This document shows positions 1 through 11,551 of a DNA stretch of 64,000 nucleotides, piece by piece. The stretch covers positions 14,253,958 through 14,317,957 of the forward strand of contig NC_082694.2 of the NCBI RefSeq assembly GCF_949987515.2, read 5' to 3'. This stretch comes from Delphinus delphis (lineage: Eukaryota; Chordata; Mammalia; Artiodactyla; Delphinidae). The stretch's first letter is position 1. Each line of letters starts with the position of its first letter. Made by a program: the position numbers and the translations under genes. A model generated the notes under the pieces. The model saw nothing but the letters and a program-made list of their open reading frames with translations. It ran no database searches and had not been told where the DNA came from.

Positions 1-682
1 TTGTTTGTTTGTTTTTGATATTGAGCTGCATGAGCTGCTTGTAAATTTGGGAGATTAATCCTTTGTCAGTTGCTTCATTTGCAAATATTTTCTCCCATTC
101 TGAGGGTTGTCTTTTCATCTTGCTTAGGTTTTCCTTTGCTGTGCAAAAGCTCTTAAGTTTCATTCGGTCCCATTTGTTTATTTTTGTTTTTATTTCCATT
201 TCTCTAGGAGGTGGGTCAAAAAGGATCTTGCTGTGATTTATGTCATAGAGTGTTCTGCCTATGTTTTCCTCTAAGAGTTTTATAGTGTCTGGCCTTACAT
301 TTAGGTCTTTCATCCATTTTGAGTTTATTTTTGTGTATGGTGTTAGGGAGTGTTCTAATTACATTCTTTTACATGCAGCTGTCCAGTTTTCCCAGCACCA
401 CTTATTGGAGAGATAATGGTTTCAGTTTTTCACCATTGAGAATGATGTTGGCTGTGGGTTTGTCATATATGGCCTTTATTATGTTGAGGTAAGTTCCCTC
501 TATGCCTACTTTCTGGAGGTTTTTATCATAAATGGGTGTTGAATTTTGTCAAAAGCTTTCTCTGCATCTATTGAGATGATCATATGGTTTTTCTCCTTCA
601 ATTTGTTAATATGGTTTATCACATTGATTGATTTGTGTATATTGAAGAATCCTTGCATTCCTGGGATAAACTGCAGGTTTGT
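1..682 (-). pseudogene. L1 ORF2 remnant, two non-contiguous pieces
   Basis: Minus-strand translation gives the reverse-transcriptase motif A stretch [10 protein letters not shown] near 546-600 and the [13 protein letters not shown] region before it. After the deletion at about 430 it gives the late ORF2 region (WCWENWTAACKRM and following). It carries deletions and frame breaks and is non-coding today. Confidence 0.8.
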
Positions 683-1133
683 AGTTCCCGTTGTTTTTGG
701 TGTCTGCCACCGGTGGTTAAGGTTGCTTCAATGGGTTGTGTAGGCTTCCTGGTGGAGGGGACTGGTGCCTGTGTTCTAGTGGATGAGGCTGGATTTTGTC
801 TTTCTGTTGGGCAGGACCGCATCCGGTGGTGTGTTTTGGGGTGCTTGTGACCTTTTTATGATTTTAGGCAGCATCTCTGCTAATGGGTGGGTTTGTGTTC
901 CCGTCTTGCTAGTTGTTTGGTATAGGGTGTCCAGCACTGTAGCTTTCTGGTCATTGAGTGGAGCTGGGTCTTAGCGTTGAGATGGAGATCTCTGGGAGAG
1001 CTTTTGCTGTTTGATATTATGTGGAGCCGGGAGGTTTCTGGTGGACCAGTGTCCTGAACTCGGCTCTCCCACCTCAGAGGCACAGCCCTGACACCTGGCT
1101 GGAGCACCAAGACTGTGTCAGCCACATGGCTTA

Positions 1134-1250
1134 GAAGAAAAGGGAGAAAAAGAAAGAAAGAAAGAAAGAAGAAAGAAAAGAAAGTTATTAAAATTTAAAA
1201 GTAATTAAAAAAAGAAAGAAAGAGGAGAGCAACCAAACCAAAAAACAAAT
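1134..1250 (-). repeat. GAAA-rich low-complexity tract inside the L1 5' UTR
   Basis: Runs of gaaa and aaag units with an A-rich flank that continues to about 1580. The tract belongs to the L1 5' UTR (shown by flanking homology) rather than being an independent microsatellite. Confidence 0.6.
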
Positions 1251-2805
1251 CCATCCATGATAAAAAAGCACTACAAACTATAGTTAAAAAAAAAAACCCA
1301 AAAAACAAAAAAAGTACAGACAGAACCCTAGGACAATTGGTAAAAGCAGAGCTGTACAGACAAAAATCACACAAGGCAGCAAACACATACACACTCACAA
1401 AAACAGGAAAAGGAAAAAAAAATATATATCTATAGATAAAAAAAAGGAAGAGAGCAACCAAATCAATAAACAAATCTTCCAATGATCATAAACTCTAAAT
1501 ACTAAACCAGATCATAAACTCTAAACATAAAACCAGAAACAAATTAGATGCAGAAAGCAAACCCCAAGTCTACAGTCGATCCCAAAGTCCACCACCTCCA
1601 TTTTGGGATGATTTGTTGTCTATTCAGGTGTTCTACAAATGCAGGGTACATCAAGTTGATTGTGGAGATTTAATCTGCTGCTCCTGAGGCTGCTGGGAGA
1701 GATTTCCCTTTCTCTTCTTTGTTCGCACAGCTCCTGGGGTTCAGCTTTGGATAGCACCCCCACCCCCACCCCCGCCTCTGCGTGTAGGTTGCCTGAGGGC
1801 ATCTGTTCTTGGCTCAGACGGGAGGAGGTTAAACTAGCAGCTGATGAAGGGACTGTGGCTCAACTCAGGCCGAGGGGGGGTGGGAGGGCTACGGATGCAG
1901 GGTGAGCCTGCGGCGGCAGAGGCCGGCATGAGGTTGCACCAGCCTGAGGCATGCTGTGTGTTCTCCCGGGGAAGTTGTCCCTGGATCACGGGACCCTGGC
2001 AGTGGCGGGCTGCACAGGCTCCCGGGAGGGGAGGTGTGGAGAGTGACCTGTGCTCGCACACAGGCTTCTTGGTGGCGGCAGCAGCAGCCTTAGCGTCTCA
2101 TGTCCGTCCCTGGAGTCCACGCTGATAGCCACGGCTCGCACCCATCTCTGGAGCTCGTTTAGACTGTGCTCTGTATCCTCTCTCCTCACGTACCCCGAAG
2201 CAATGGTCTCTTGCCTCTTAAGCAGTTCCGGACTCTTTCCCAGACTCCCTCCTGGCTAGCTCTGGCGCACTAACCCCTTCAGGCTGTGTCCACACAGCCA
2301 ACCCCAGTCCTCTCCCTGCGATCTAAGCTCTGAAGCCCGAGCCTCAGCTCCCAGCCCCGACCTATCCCGGCAGGTGAGCAGACAAGCCTCTTGGGCTGGT
2401 GAGTGCCGGTCGGCACCGATCCTCTGTGCGGGAATCTCCCCGCTTTGCCCTCCGCACCCCTGTGGCTGCGCTCTCCGCGGCTCCGAAGCTTTCCCCCTCC
2501 ACCACTCACAGTCTCAGCCCGCGAAGGGTCTTCCTAGTGTGTGGAAACATTTCCTCCTTCACAGCTCCCTCCCACTGGTGCAAGTCCCATCCCTATTCTT
2601 TTGTCTCTGTTTTTTCTCTTTTCTTTTCCCCTACCCAGGTACGTGGGGACTGTCTTGCCTTTTGGGAGGTGTGAGGTCTTCTGCCAGCGTTCAGTAGGTG
2701 TTCTGTAGGAGTTGTTCCACGTGTAGATGTATTTCTGATGTATTTGTGGGGAGGAGGGTGATCTCCACGTCTTACTCTTCTACCATCTTGAAGGTCTCCC
2801 CCTGA

Positions 2806-3700
2806 GTTTATGTTAATGATGATTTTTTAGGTGATTTTTTAGAAAGCCCCTAGATAAGCACAGGATGGGGGCTGGTTGCCAGAGGAGCCAACGAAGTGGT
2901 TACAGGGTTGGAATTTCAGTCTCTCCCCCATTCTGGGAGAGAAAAGAGGCTGGTGGTTGAATTAATCATCAGTGGCCAGTGATTTAAGCAGCCATGCCTA
3001 CATAGTGAAGCCTCCAGAAAAAATCCAAATAATAGAGTTGGAGAGCTTCTGGGTTGGTGAATAAGGAACAGCCATGTGCCAGGAAGGTGGTGCACCTTGA
3101 CTCCATGTGGAAAGATGCTCCATGCTCAGGACCCTTCCAGACCTTGCCGTATCTTTTCATCTGGCTGTTCATTCTTATACTTTAATATCCTTTGTAATAA
3201 ACTAGTAATCTAGTAAATTAACTGTTTTCCTGAGTTCTGTAAGCTGCTCTAGCAAATGCTTGAACCCAGGACCCTTCCAGACCTTGCCGTATCTTTTCAT
3301 CTGGCTGTTCATTCTTATACTTTAATATCCTTTGTAATAAACTAGTAATCTAGTAAATTAACTGTTTGCCTGAGTTCTGTAAGCTGTTCTAGCAAATGCT
3401 TGAACCCAGGGAGGGAGTCATAGGAACTTCTGACTTATAGCCCACTTTGACAAGTCATGGGTAACATGGAGACACACCACTTGTGATTGGTGTCTGAAGT
3501 TGGAGGGGGCCCGGCTTGTGGGACTGAGCCCTTAACCTGAGGGGTAGGTACAAATTCTGGTCAGTATCAAAATGGAATTGAATTGTAGGACGCCCAGCTC
3601 TAGGTGTTGCAGGTCCCAATCCTGTAGGAGTTGCAGAATTGCTTGGTGTGGAAACCCCACACAGCTGGTGTGTGGGTTTTCCACAGAAGTGAAAACTTTT
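2806..3700 (+). repeat. Ancient LTR-like interspersed repeat
   Basis: Sequence such as gaagcctccagaaaaaatcc, ttctgggttggtgaataagg and ttgaattgtaggacgcccag is familiar as a dispersed mammalian repeat. An AATAAA in mid-element is consistent with an LTR. I cannot name the family with certainty. It contains a 140-bp tandem duplication. Confidence 0.5.
3127..3410 (+). repeat. 140-bp direct tandem duplication
   Basis: The block from caggacccttccagacc through aaatgcttgaaccc occurs at about 3127-3266 and again at about 3267-3406. Only about two differences are visible (gttttcc/gtttgcc, gctgctct/gctgttct). Both copies carry AATAAA (about 3197 and 3337). The near identity implies a recent event inside an old repeat. 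Confidence 0.9.
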
Positions 3701-4004
3701 CCACAGGAATGAAAAATTCTGTGAAGAGTGTTACAGTAAAGGAAAACAGAGGAGCTTTTTGTTTCGATGAGATGCTTCAGTTTTTAGAGTTCACCGTGTA
3801 CTATTTCAGTTGATGTCAGATTTCTTTCTTGATGATTATTTCTACAGGTAAATTCTACCAGTAATCATCAACATAAGTTAATTATGCAAAGATGGATTCT
3901 CTGCATGGTCCTTTAATTGAAGCAAAGTATATCAGACAAAAAAGGCAGAGGCTGTGCGTGCCCAGCCAGCTCCTAGCATTCCTATCTTCAAGATGGTAAA
4001 AATT

Positions 4005-4140
4005 CAAGGGTAAAAATTTCCTACTCGTCTGGTTTCCTTAACTATAAAACATACTTGTTCTGAGGATTAAGTTAAACAATATATCAATGCTTAGCACAAT
4101 ATCTGGGGTATAAAGCACTCAGTGACGATGAATCATTATT
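4005..4140 (+). repeat. MIR SINE fragment
   Basis: MIR core and 3' pattern: ttccttaactataaaa, then gaggattaagttaaacaa, then a cttagcacaatatctgggg-type tail. Old and diverged. Confidence 0.5.
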
Positions 4141-4295
4141 ATATTAACTCTGTGAGTTAAATTGAATTTGGAATCCTGTGAGATGAATATCATTATTATC
4201 ATCCCCATGTTACCCATGAGGAAGCATAGCACATTGGTGGCTGGCCCATGTGAATCTAGGACATGGCCCCAAGCCTTCTGACACCAAATCCTTTC
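4141..4295 (-). repeat. MIR SINE fragment, opposite orientation
   Basis: Antisense MIR: cctgtgagatgaatatcattattatc, ccccatgttacccatgaggaa and a degenerate remainder. It abuts the plus-strand MIR to its left. Confidence 0.5.
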
Positions 4296-4616
4296 TCCCG
4301 CCGTACACAGCTCTGCAGGGGAAAGAATGTGTTCTGTCCCAGGAGACAGAGAGCTCTGTGCTGTGCCAATACAATTGTGCATATACAATTGTGGTATACG
4401 TGTCAGATCATTCCAGGAATTCCAACCGAACACTGCCAAGGGTTTGGGCAGGAGGGGCCAGGAAACAGCGAACAGGTATCAGAAATACCAAGACATCCAT
4501 GGTTCCTGACTCAGTGCCCAGCTATCCTATCAGGGTTCAAGAGAAGCAGGGCAGGAAACAGAAACAGCGGCCCATTCTGAACACTGAGACAGGGCAAGTC
4601 CAGGGCAAGAGCTATG

Positions 4617-5100
4617 TATTAGTTCCCTATTGTTGCTACAACCAGTTGCAACCAATTTAGTGTCTGAACAATGAACATATATTATCTTACACTTCTGGAG
4701 GTCAGAGGTCCTCCAGAGTCTCAGTAGGCTAAAATCCAGGCAACAGCAAGGCCCTGTTCCTTTCGGAGGCTCTAGGGGAGAAGCCATTTCCTTGTCTTTT
4801 CCTGCTTCTAGAGGCCGCCCACACTCGTCAGCCTCCTTCAGTACCAGGCTGTGTCCTTCTTATGCTGCCATAGCTCTGGTTCTCTCTTCCAATTCCTTCT
4901 TCCATTTCTAAGGACCCTTTTGGTTACATGGGGTACACTTGGGTAATCCAGGATAATCTCCCTATTCTAAGGTCAGCTGATTAGCAACCTTAATTCATTC
5001 TGCAATCTTAATTCTGCTTTGTCATCTACCCTAACATATTCACAGGTTCTGGGGCTTAACACACAGATATCTTTGGGAACCGTTATTCTGTCCACCACAA
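4617..5100 (-). mobile_element. MaLR/ERVL-type solo LTR, diverged
   Basis: Antisense LTR landmarks: tagttccctattgttgctac, cttacacttctggaggtcagaggtc, cttctagaggccgcccacac and a terminal ccgttattctgtccaccaca. Non-coding. Confidence 0.6.
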
Positions 5101-5195
5101 GCCAGTAAAAGTGTGGCATAAGAGGGCCCATCATTATGGAAAATTGGTCAGTTTCTACATTTCATTCTAGCTGTTGGGCAAATTTCTGGGAGATG

Positions 5196-5392
5196 GTTTA
5201 ATGTGGCTTTGGTGTCAGGCAGATCTGGATTAGAAGCCTGGCTTTAACACTTAAGGATTAGTAACTCAGATGCTCAGTTATCTCCTCATCTTCAGGGCGG
5301 TGATAATACTTGAGGCACATATTTTTAGCAAGAGTTCAGAAAGACAACACATATGACAGTGCCTAAAACATTCCAAGTGTTCAATATCCTTC
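5196..5392 (+). repeat. MIR SINE fragment
   Basis: Pattern gtcaggcagatctggattaga, ctcagttatctcctcatcttc, ggcggtgataatac, cagtgcctaaaacattcc follows the MIR body and tail. The neighbouring 5410-5737 shows only vague L2/MIR-like words and nothing I can define. Confidence 0.5.
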
Positions 5393-5753
5393 TACTGTCA
5401 CTTACTTTACAATATGTAGGATCTCTTATCACCTCCTGACACTTATTTGCTTAGCAAGTATATATGGAACATGAACTATGTGCTGAGTATTGTGTTAGGT
5501 GCTGAGGGAGAGCCAGCACCTGGATCTGCCTTATCTGAACTTCAGAAACACAGCAGGGGATAGAGCTGGATGATGGATCATGCAAGGGGCAGCAACAGAG
5601 AAACTAGAGGACGGAGATGCCTCCCCCAAGATCTATGTGTGTCATCCTTTACCAGGTAGTGCCTGAGACCCCTAAATCATAGGACTAGGCTGTCAGGAAT
5701 GGGAGAGAGTAGGTATTAAGAACGTGAGGTTTGAATTCAGACCTACATTTTTT

Positions 5754-6078
5754 TTAAAAAAAATTTATTTATTTATTGGCTGCATTGTGTCTTCGCTGCT
5801 GTGCGCAGGTTTTTCTCTCTAGTTGTGGCGAGCGGGGGCTACTCTTCGTTGCGGTGAGTGGGCTTCTCATTGCGGTGGCTTCTCTTGGTGCAGAGCATGG
5901 GCTCTAGGCATGCAGGCTTCCGTGGTTGTGGCTCATGGACTCTAGAGCGCAGGCTCAGTAGTTGCGGTGCACGGGCTTAGCTGCTCCATGGCATGTGGGA
6001 TCGTCCCAGATCAGGGATCGAACCCGTGTCCCCTGCATTGGCAGGTGGATTCTTAACCACTGCGCCACCACGGAAGTC
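5754..6078 (-). mobile_element. CHR-type tRNA-derived SINE, long form
   Basis: Antisense copy: T/A-rich tail, then ggctgcattgtgtcttcgctg and atcagggatcgaacccgtgtc (B-box complement), ending gcgccaccacggaagtc. Flanked by a 16-bp duplication cagacctacatttttt (5738-5753) / cagacctagatttttt (6079-6094) with one mismatch. Confidence 0.85.
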
Positions 6079-6149
6079 CAGACCTAGATTTTTTAAAAAT
6101 ATGTTTTATTATGAAAATTCCAAATATTAACAAAAGAAAAGAATATAAC

Positions 6150-6420
6150 ACTGTGTTGTTTAATTCCACGACTATTGAGCACTTGAAAAAAGACTAGTCT
6201 GAAATGAGATGCGCTAAAATACCCGCGAACTTCAAAGGCTTAGTAGTAAAAAAATGTAAAATAGCTCATTAGTAATTTTTATATTAACTAGTTTTGGTAT
6301 GGTGGAGCAAATAAACTAGCATTATTATAACAAATAATACACATTTCATTCCTTTTTGAATGTGGCTAAAATATTTTAAATTATGTATATGGGTCACATT
6401 AAATTTCTGTTGAATCAAGA
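6150..6420 (-). mobile_element. hAT-Charlie-like non-autonomous DNA transposon fragment
   Basis: Shares its sequence with 51141-51685 in the opposite orientation. Shared landmarks include actattgagcacttgaaa, atgtaaaatagctcattag, atgtggctaaaatattttaaat and gggtcacattaaatttctg. Internal wear is heavy. The family name is not certain. Confidence 0.5.
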
Positions 6421-7248
6421 TGACGTAGAATAAGTCGCTCAGCTTCAACAATTACCAATTTCTGGACACTGTTGTTTCCTCTATACCCCTACCAACCTCC
6501 ACCCCCACTGAATTGTTTAGCAATAAATTCCAAATAACATATTACCTCATATGTAAATATTTCAGTAAAAGGACTATTTTTTTAAAAAAATCTCATTATT
6601 ACATTTAATAAAAACTAACATATGTCAACTATAGCGCAATAAAACTGGGAAAAAACTAACAATAATTCTTTAATATTCTGGGGTAGAGATTTCTGGTTCC
6701 AGAAAAGGTGAAATAGACACATTTCTTCCTCTTTCTCTAAGAACAGGTAAAAACCCTGGATTTAATACAGAAGACAAATATAAGAAGACTCTGAAATGTG
6801 GAAAAAAGGAGAAATGAGTAGGAATCTCAGGATTTGAGGACAAAGTAATGAGTTCCGAGATTTTCTCATTTACTCTTATATCTATTATGGTTTCCCTTCA
6901 TCTGGAAACACCAAAAAGTATAGAAAAAATAATCTCCAAGAAAATCTCTAGCCAAAGAATTAGCAAAGGGGCAGCTTAGAAAACCGAACACATTTTGGAA
7001 ATATTCTAGCCAAACATCATGGGAAAAAACAAGACACCTGTCTACAGCTGAGATCAAGTGGTAGGCAAGGCTTTCATCTATGCCCAGTCGTAATCAGGTT
7101 CCTCTTCTTCCTCTTCCCACCACCTGCAGTGTCAGCAGCGACTAAATGGGAATTCTGTATTTCTGCATTACATAGTAGTAATGATATGGCAACCCCGTTC
7201 CCCCTGCAGTAGAGGCCTGCTAGAATAGAATATTTAAATAATATCCAG

Positions 7249-7473
7249 GGCTCCCCTGGTGGCGCAGTGGTTGAGAGTCCGCCTGCCGATGCAGGGGACA
7301 CGGATTCGTGCCCCGATCCAGGAAGATCCCACATGCTGCAGAGCAGCTGGGCCCGTGAACCACGGCCACTGAGCCTGCGCGTCCGGAGCCTGTGCTCCGC
7401 AGCGGGAGAGGCCGCAACGGGAGAGGCCACAGCAGTGAGAGGCCCGCGTCCTGCAAAGAATAAAAAATAAAAA
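7249..7473 (+). mobile_element. CHR-2-type tRNA-derived SINE
   Basis: Head ggctcccctggtggcgcagtgg, B-box region near gattcgtgccccgatcc, tail ...gagaggcccgcgtcctgcaaag plus A-rich end. The 13-bp duplication aaataatatccag flanks it at 7236-7248 and 7474-7486. Confidence 0.92.
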
Positions 7474-8334
7474 AAATAATATCCAGAGTCTTATAACACA
7501 ATACCCTACATATCTAGGATACACTACAAGAACACATCTTATACCAAGAATCAGGAATATCTCAATTTGAAAAACAAAACTCAAAAGTCACCAATACAGA
7601 CAACACAGATGTTGGAATAATCTGATGAAGATTTTAAAGCAGCTATCATAAAAATGTTCTAACAAGCAATAATAAGCACACTTGAAGCAAATGAAAAAAG
7701 CTCAGCAAAGAAATAGAAGACATAAAGAAGAACCAAATGGAAATTTAAAAACTGAAAATACAATTACTAAAAGAAAAAATCACCAGGTGGACTCAATAGC
7801 ATAATGCTGTGACAGAAGAAAGAATCAGTAAACTTGAAGATGAGTCAAAATAAATGATCCAATGTGAACAACACAGAGAAAATAGACCAAAAAAGAACAG
7901 AGTTTCAGGGATCTCTAAGCCAATAACAAAAGATTTAACATTGATGTCACAGAAGTACCACAAAGAGAAGAGAAAGAATCTGGAGCTGAAAAACATTCTA
8001 CAAAATAATGGCTGAAATTGTCCCATGTTTGGCAAAAGGCATAAACAGATTCAAGAAACTGATTAAACCCCAAACAGTATAAACCCAAAGAAGTTTATGC
8101 CAAGACCCATCATAATTAAACTTTTGAAAACTAAAATCAAAGAAAAATATTGAAAGTATCAAGTGAGAAATGACACCTTACTTACAAGGGGAAAAAGTGA
8201 ATGACAGCAGAGTTCTCATCCAAAACCATGGAATCCAGAAGGAAGTGACACAGCATTTTTCAAATGCTGAAAGAAAAGAACTGTCAACTCAGAATTCTAT
8301 GTCCACAAAAATGTCACTCAATAATAAAAGGGAG

Positions 8335-8452
8335 GGAAATTCCCTGGCAGTCCAGTGGTTAGGACTCAGTGCTTTAACTGCAGGTACCCAGGTCCAAACC
8401 CTGGTCCGGGAACTAAGATCCCACAAGCCGTGCAGCCAGGAAAAAAAAAAAT
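8335..8452 (+). mobile_element. Compact tRNA-derived SINE (Bov-tA/CHR-1-like)
   Basis: gaaattccctggcagtccag head, then gtgctttaactgcaggt, ctaagatcccacaagccgtg and an A-run. About 105 bases without the tail. The target-site duplication is not clear. Confidence 0.8.
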
Positions 8453-8622
8453 TTAATTTAAAAATAATGAAAATTGAAATCTAGAGAAATATTTTAAATA
8501 AATAAATAAATAAAAGGGAAATCAAGACATTCTCAGATGAAGGAAAACTAAGAGAATTTGTCACCAGCAGACCTGCCCTATGAGAATAGCTAAAAGATGT
8601 TCTTTAAAAAGAAAGGGAATTA

Positions 8623-8843
8623 GGGGCTTCCCTAGTGGCACAGTGGTTGAGAGTCCGCCTGCCGATGCAGGGGACACAGGTTCGTGTCCCAGTCCGGGAA
8701 GATCCCACATGCCGCAGAGCGGCTGGGCCGGTGAGCCGTGGCCACTGAGCCTGCATGTCCAGAGCCTGTGCACCTCAACGGGAGAGGCCACAACAGTGAG
8801 AGGCCCGCGTACCGCAAAATAAATAAATAAATAAATAAATAAT
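8623..8843 (+). mobile_element. CHR-2-type tRNA-derived SINE
   Basis: Full-length short form ending in an (AAAT)n tail. A perfect 17-bp duplication aaaaagaaagggaatta lies at 8606-8622 and 8844-8860. Confidence 0.93.
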
Positions 8844-9195
8844 AAAAAGAAAGGGAATTATAAAAGAAGGACTTTTAGAACATCAAGAAAGAAGAAAGAA
8901 TATGGAAAAAGTAAAACGTGAGTAAATACAAAAGACTTTCCTTCTCCCCTTGAGTTTTCTAAATTGTTTCACGGTTGAAGCAAAATTATAACATTATGTG
9001 ATCTGTTTCTCAAAGTATGTATCGTAAATATTTAAAACAATTATAAATGCAAGGAGGTAAAGGGACCTAAATGGACCAAAGATTTCCACATTTCACACAA
9101 AGTAATAAAACATTTACACTAGTAGACTGTGATGTTACATATGTATATGTAATACCTAGAGCAACTACTAAAAAAAACTACACATAAAGATACAT

Positions 9196-9405
9196 CCAGG
9201 GCTTCCCTGGTGGCGCAGTGGTTGAGAGTCCGCCTGCCGATGCAGGGGACACGGGTTCGTGCCCCGGTCCAGGAAGATCCCACATGCCTCGGAGGGGCTG
9301 GGCCCGTGAGCCATGGCCACTGAGCCTGCGTGTCCGGAGCCTGTGCTCCGCAACGGGAGAGGTCACAACAGTGAGAGGCCCGCATACTGCAAAAAAATAT
9401 ATATA
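9196..9405 (+). mobile_element. CHR-2-type tRNA-derived SINE with (AT)n tail
   Basis: ggcttccctggtggcgcagt head to ggcccgcatactgcaaaaaa, followed by an (AT)n run. Flanks atacatcca/atgcatcca suggest a short imperfect duplication. Confidence 0.88.
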
Positions 9406-9718
9406 TATATATGCATCCAAAAATACTACCGATATATGAAAATAAAATTCTAAAAAATGTTCACATAATCCACAGAGAGACAGGTAAAAGGAAACAGAAG
9501 AATGGAAAACAGAGGGAATAAACAAAAAACAAATAAAAATGATTAGTAAGCCCTAATATATCAATAATTACATTAAATGTAAGTGGTCTAAATACACCAG
9601 TTGAAAGAGATATTTGGCCCAGTGGATTAAAAAATATATATGACCCAACTGTATGCTGTCTACAAGAAACTCAGTTCAAAAATATAATGATATAGATGGG
9701 TTGAATATAAAACGATAC

Positions 9719-9840
9719 GCTGGGAATTCCCTGGTGGTCCAGGGTTAGGACTCTGTGCTTTCACTGTGAAGGGTGCGGGTTCGATCCCTGGTCGGGGGAC
9801 AAAGATCCCATAAGCTACACAACGTGGCCAAAAAAAAAAA
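9719..9840 (+). mobile_element. Compact tRNA-derived SINE
   Basis: gctgggaattccctggtggt head, ggttcgatccctggtcgggg B-box region, poly(A). The 10-bp duplication aaaacgatac lies at 9709-9718 and 9841-9850. Confidence 0.88.
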
Positions 9841-9884
9841 AAAACGATACCCCCCAAATACCATGCAAACCTTAATCAAAAGCA

Positions 9885-10005
9885 GGGCCCTGCTGAAACC
9901 TTGATTTCAAACTTCTAGCCTCCGGAACTGTAAGAGAATGTAGTTCTCTTGTTTTGAGCCACGCAGTTTGTGGTACTTGGTTACAGCAACCACAGGAAAC
10001 TAATA
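9885..10005 (+). mobile_element. MaLR LTR 3' fragment
   Basis: 3' LTR landmarks: cttctagcctccggaactgt, then ttttgagccacgcagtttgt, ggttacagcaaccacaggaa, ending actaatacg. Truncated on the left where it meets the old L1. Confidence 0.6.
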
Positions 10006-10204
10006 CGCCTCTTCCTTCAGAGCTAAGCACACAACTCCCCCCAGGAAGCCTTCCCCTGCACCACCTTGCCCAGCATAACCACATATCACCTGGGCATGCC
10101 TCCTCCCAGCACTCACCTATCTGTCTCCTCCACTAGTCAAGGCGGGGCACTTCCGCAGGAGACAGGGAAGAGGCTTTGTGAGGGCAGGGAACACACCTTC
10201 CTTT

Positions 10205-10545
10205 CTTCTTCCATTCATTCTTTCCAAAACTAGTTTTTGATCACCTGTTTCTGGCCAAGCATTGTTCTAGGCCCACAGGATACATCACTGAACAAGGCAA
10301 ACAATACCCCTACCTTCAGGGAGCTTGGGTTCCAGTGGGTCAGGGGAGACAAACAAGAGCTTCTAAACACATTAATCAAAAAAATAAAATCATTTCTGAT
10401 AATGACAAGTTTATGGAGGAAAGTAATGGGCAAGAGAAGCATGGGTCCTGGAGAAGGCGGAGGTGAGGGGGAAGGCTTGAGGTGCCCTTACAATAGGTGG
10501 CCATGGAAAGCAGCATGAGAGGCCTGAATGAAGCCAGCCATGCTC
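10205..10545 (+). repeat. Ancient dispersed repeat, class not certain
   Basis: gccaagcattgttctaggcc, acatcactgaacaaggcaaa, ccttcagggagcttgggttc and ggcctgaatgaagcc follow a widespread old mammalian repeat pattern. 10006-10204 resembles an L2 3' region weakly. 10546-11240 holds nothing I recognise. Confidence 0.4.
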
Positions 10546-11251
10546 TGTGTAATGCCCATCTTCCTCATTAAGGTCTACATTCCTTGGGACTTGGGATGGT
10601 GTCTGTGGAGCTTGTCACTTTGTTCCCAGCATCTGTGATGTATTTGAACTGGCTCTGACCCCCACCTGGAACAGGTACCCAACAAAACCACATCTTGCTG
10701 AAGGAACATCTGAATGGGGGATGTCATGAGAAAAATATTAGAAACTACAGAAAGGGCCTGGTACACCTTGGGTGTTCCATAAATATTCCTTCTGCCCTTT
10801 CCTCCCATTGTTAGCAGCACACATGAACTTGTAGCCCATTGGCCCCATACAACTGGACCATCACGTCACCAAGGAGGCTCCTTTCCAGGATGCTGCCAGC
10901 CAACACGACTCCATTCTGCAATCCCGCCCCACGCCCCTCCCCATCCAGCCCAGGACATTCTTGTTCCTCACAACACAAGCGTTTCACGCTGATGATAAGC
11001 AGTCATTCTGATAACAAAAGACTTAGAATTTTACAAAACCGTCTCGTATATACCATAGCCCTTCATTTTTTCCAGATCCCTTTCATGTAGAAGGTATCAT
11101 CTCTGCCCTATCTATAGACAAAAATCCAGTCTCAGAGAAGCAAAACGTTCCCCCAAAGTTTCCCCATGGTAAGTTGAGGGGGACCTGGTTGCAAATCCCT
11201 CACTCCTCCAACTACACCACAGGCCAGGCTGGGAACAAACTCCAGTTCATG

Positions 11252-11540
11252 GGGCTTCCCTGGTGGCACAGTGGTTAAGAATCCGCCTGCCAGTGCAGGG
11301 GACATGGGTTCGAGCCCTGGTCCGGGAAGATCCCACATGTCGCGGAGCAACTAAGCCTGTGTGCCACAACGACTGAGCCTGCACTCTAGAGCCTGCGAGC
11401 CACAACCACTGAAGCCCACGTGCCACAACTACTGAGGCTCTTGCTCCTAGAGCCCGTGCTCCGCAAAAGAGAAGCCTGCACACCGCAACGAAGACCCAAC
11501 GCAGCCAAAAATAAATAAATAAATATATTAAAAAAGGAAA
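11252..11540 (+). mobile_element. CHR-type tRNA-derived SINE, long form
   Basis: gggcttccctggtggcacag head, gggttcgagccctggtccgg B box, then repeated ccacaacnactgagcctg units and gaagacccaacgcagccaaa before an (AAAT)n tail. A perfect 11-bp duplication tccagttcatg lies at 11241-11251 and 11541-11551. Confidence 0.93.
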
Positions 11541-11551
11541 TCCAGTTCATG

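Larger units (their letters stand above)
1..2803 (-). mobile_element. Internally deleted L1 with 5' UTR fused to ORF2 pieces
   Basis: Read on the minus strand, the element starts at about 2803 with the L1 5' end (CTTCAAGATGGTAGAAGAGT) and a 2.1-kb 5' UTR (about 2803-683) of the type common in cetartiodactyl L1s. At about 682 it jumps into the reverse transcriptase region of ORF2. At about 430 it jumps again, skipping roughly 850 bases compared with the L1 at 20913-27321. It then runs through late ORF2 to the window edge. ORF1 and the endonuclease region are missing. The 3' end lies outside. Confidence 0.85.
6690..9884 (+). mobile_element. Old L1 fragment, 5' half (5' UTR, ORF1, start of ORF2), with five SINEs inserted
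   Basis: Colinear with an old mammalian L1. It begins in 5' UTR-like sequence, then ORF1 remnants (aagaagaaccaaatggaaat at about 7730; aaagaaaagaactgtcaact at about 8275; tcagatgaaggaaaactaag at about 8534), then the inter-ORF region. ORF2 begins near 9560 (tatatcaataattacattaaatg, ctgtctacaagaaactcag). It stops at about 9884 (accttaatcaaaag). No intact ORF remains. Five SINEs split it at 7249, 8335, 8623, 9196 and 9719. Confidence 0.75.

Noticed and set aside
7074..7584. Recurring ORFs encoding [20 protein letters not shown] or GLSLLWPLPLRSTGSG-like peptides
   Set aside because: The same peptides occur wherever a CHR-2-type SINE lies. They are SINE translations, not a gene family.
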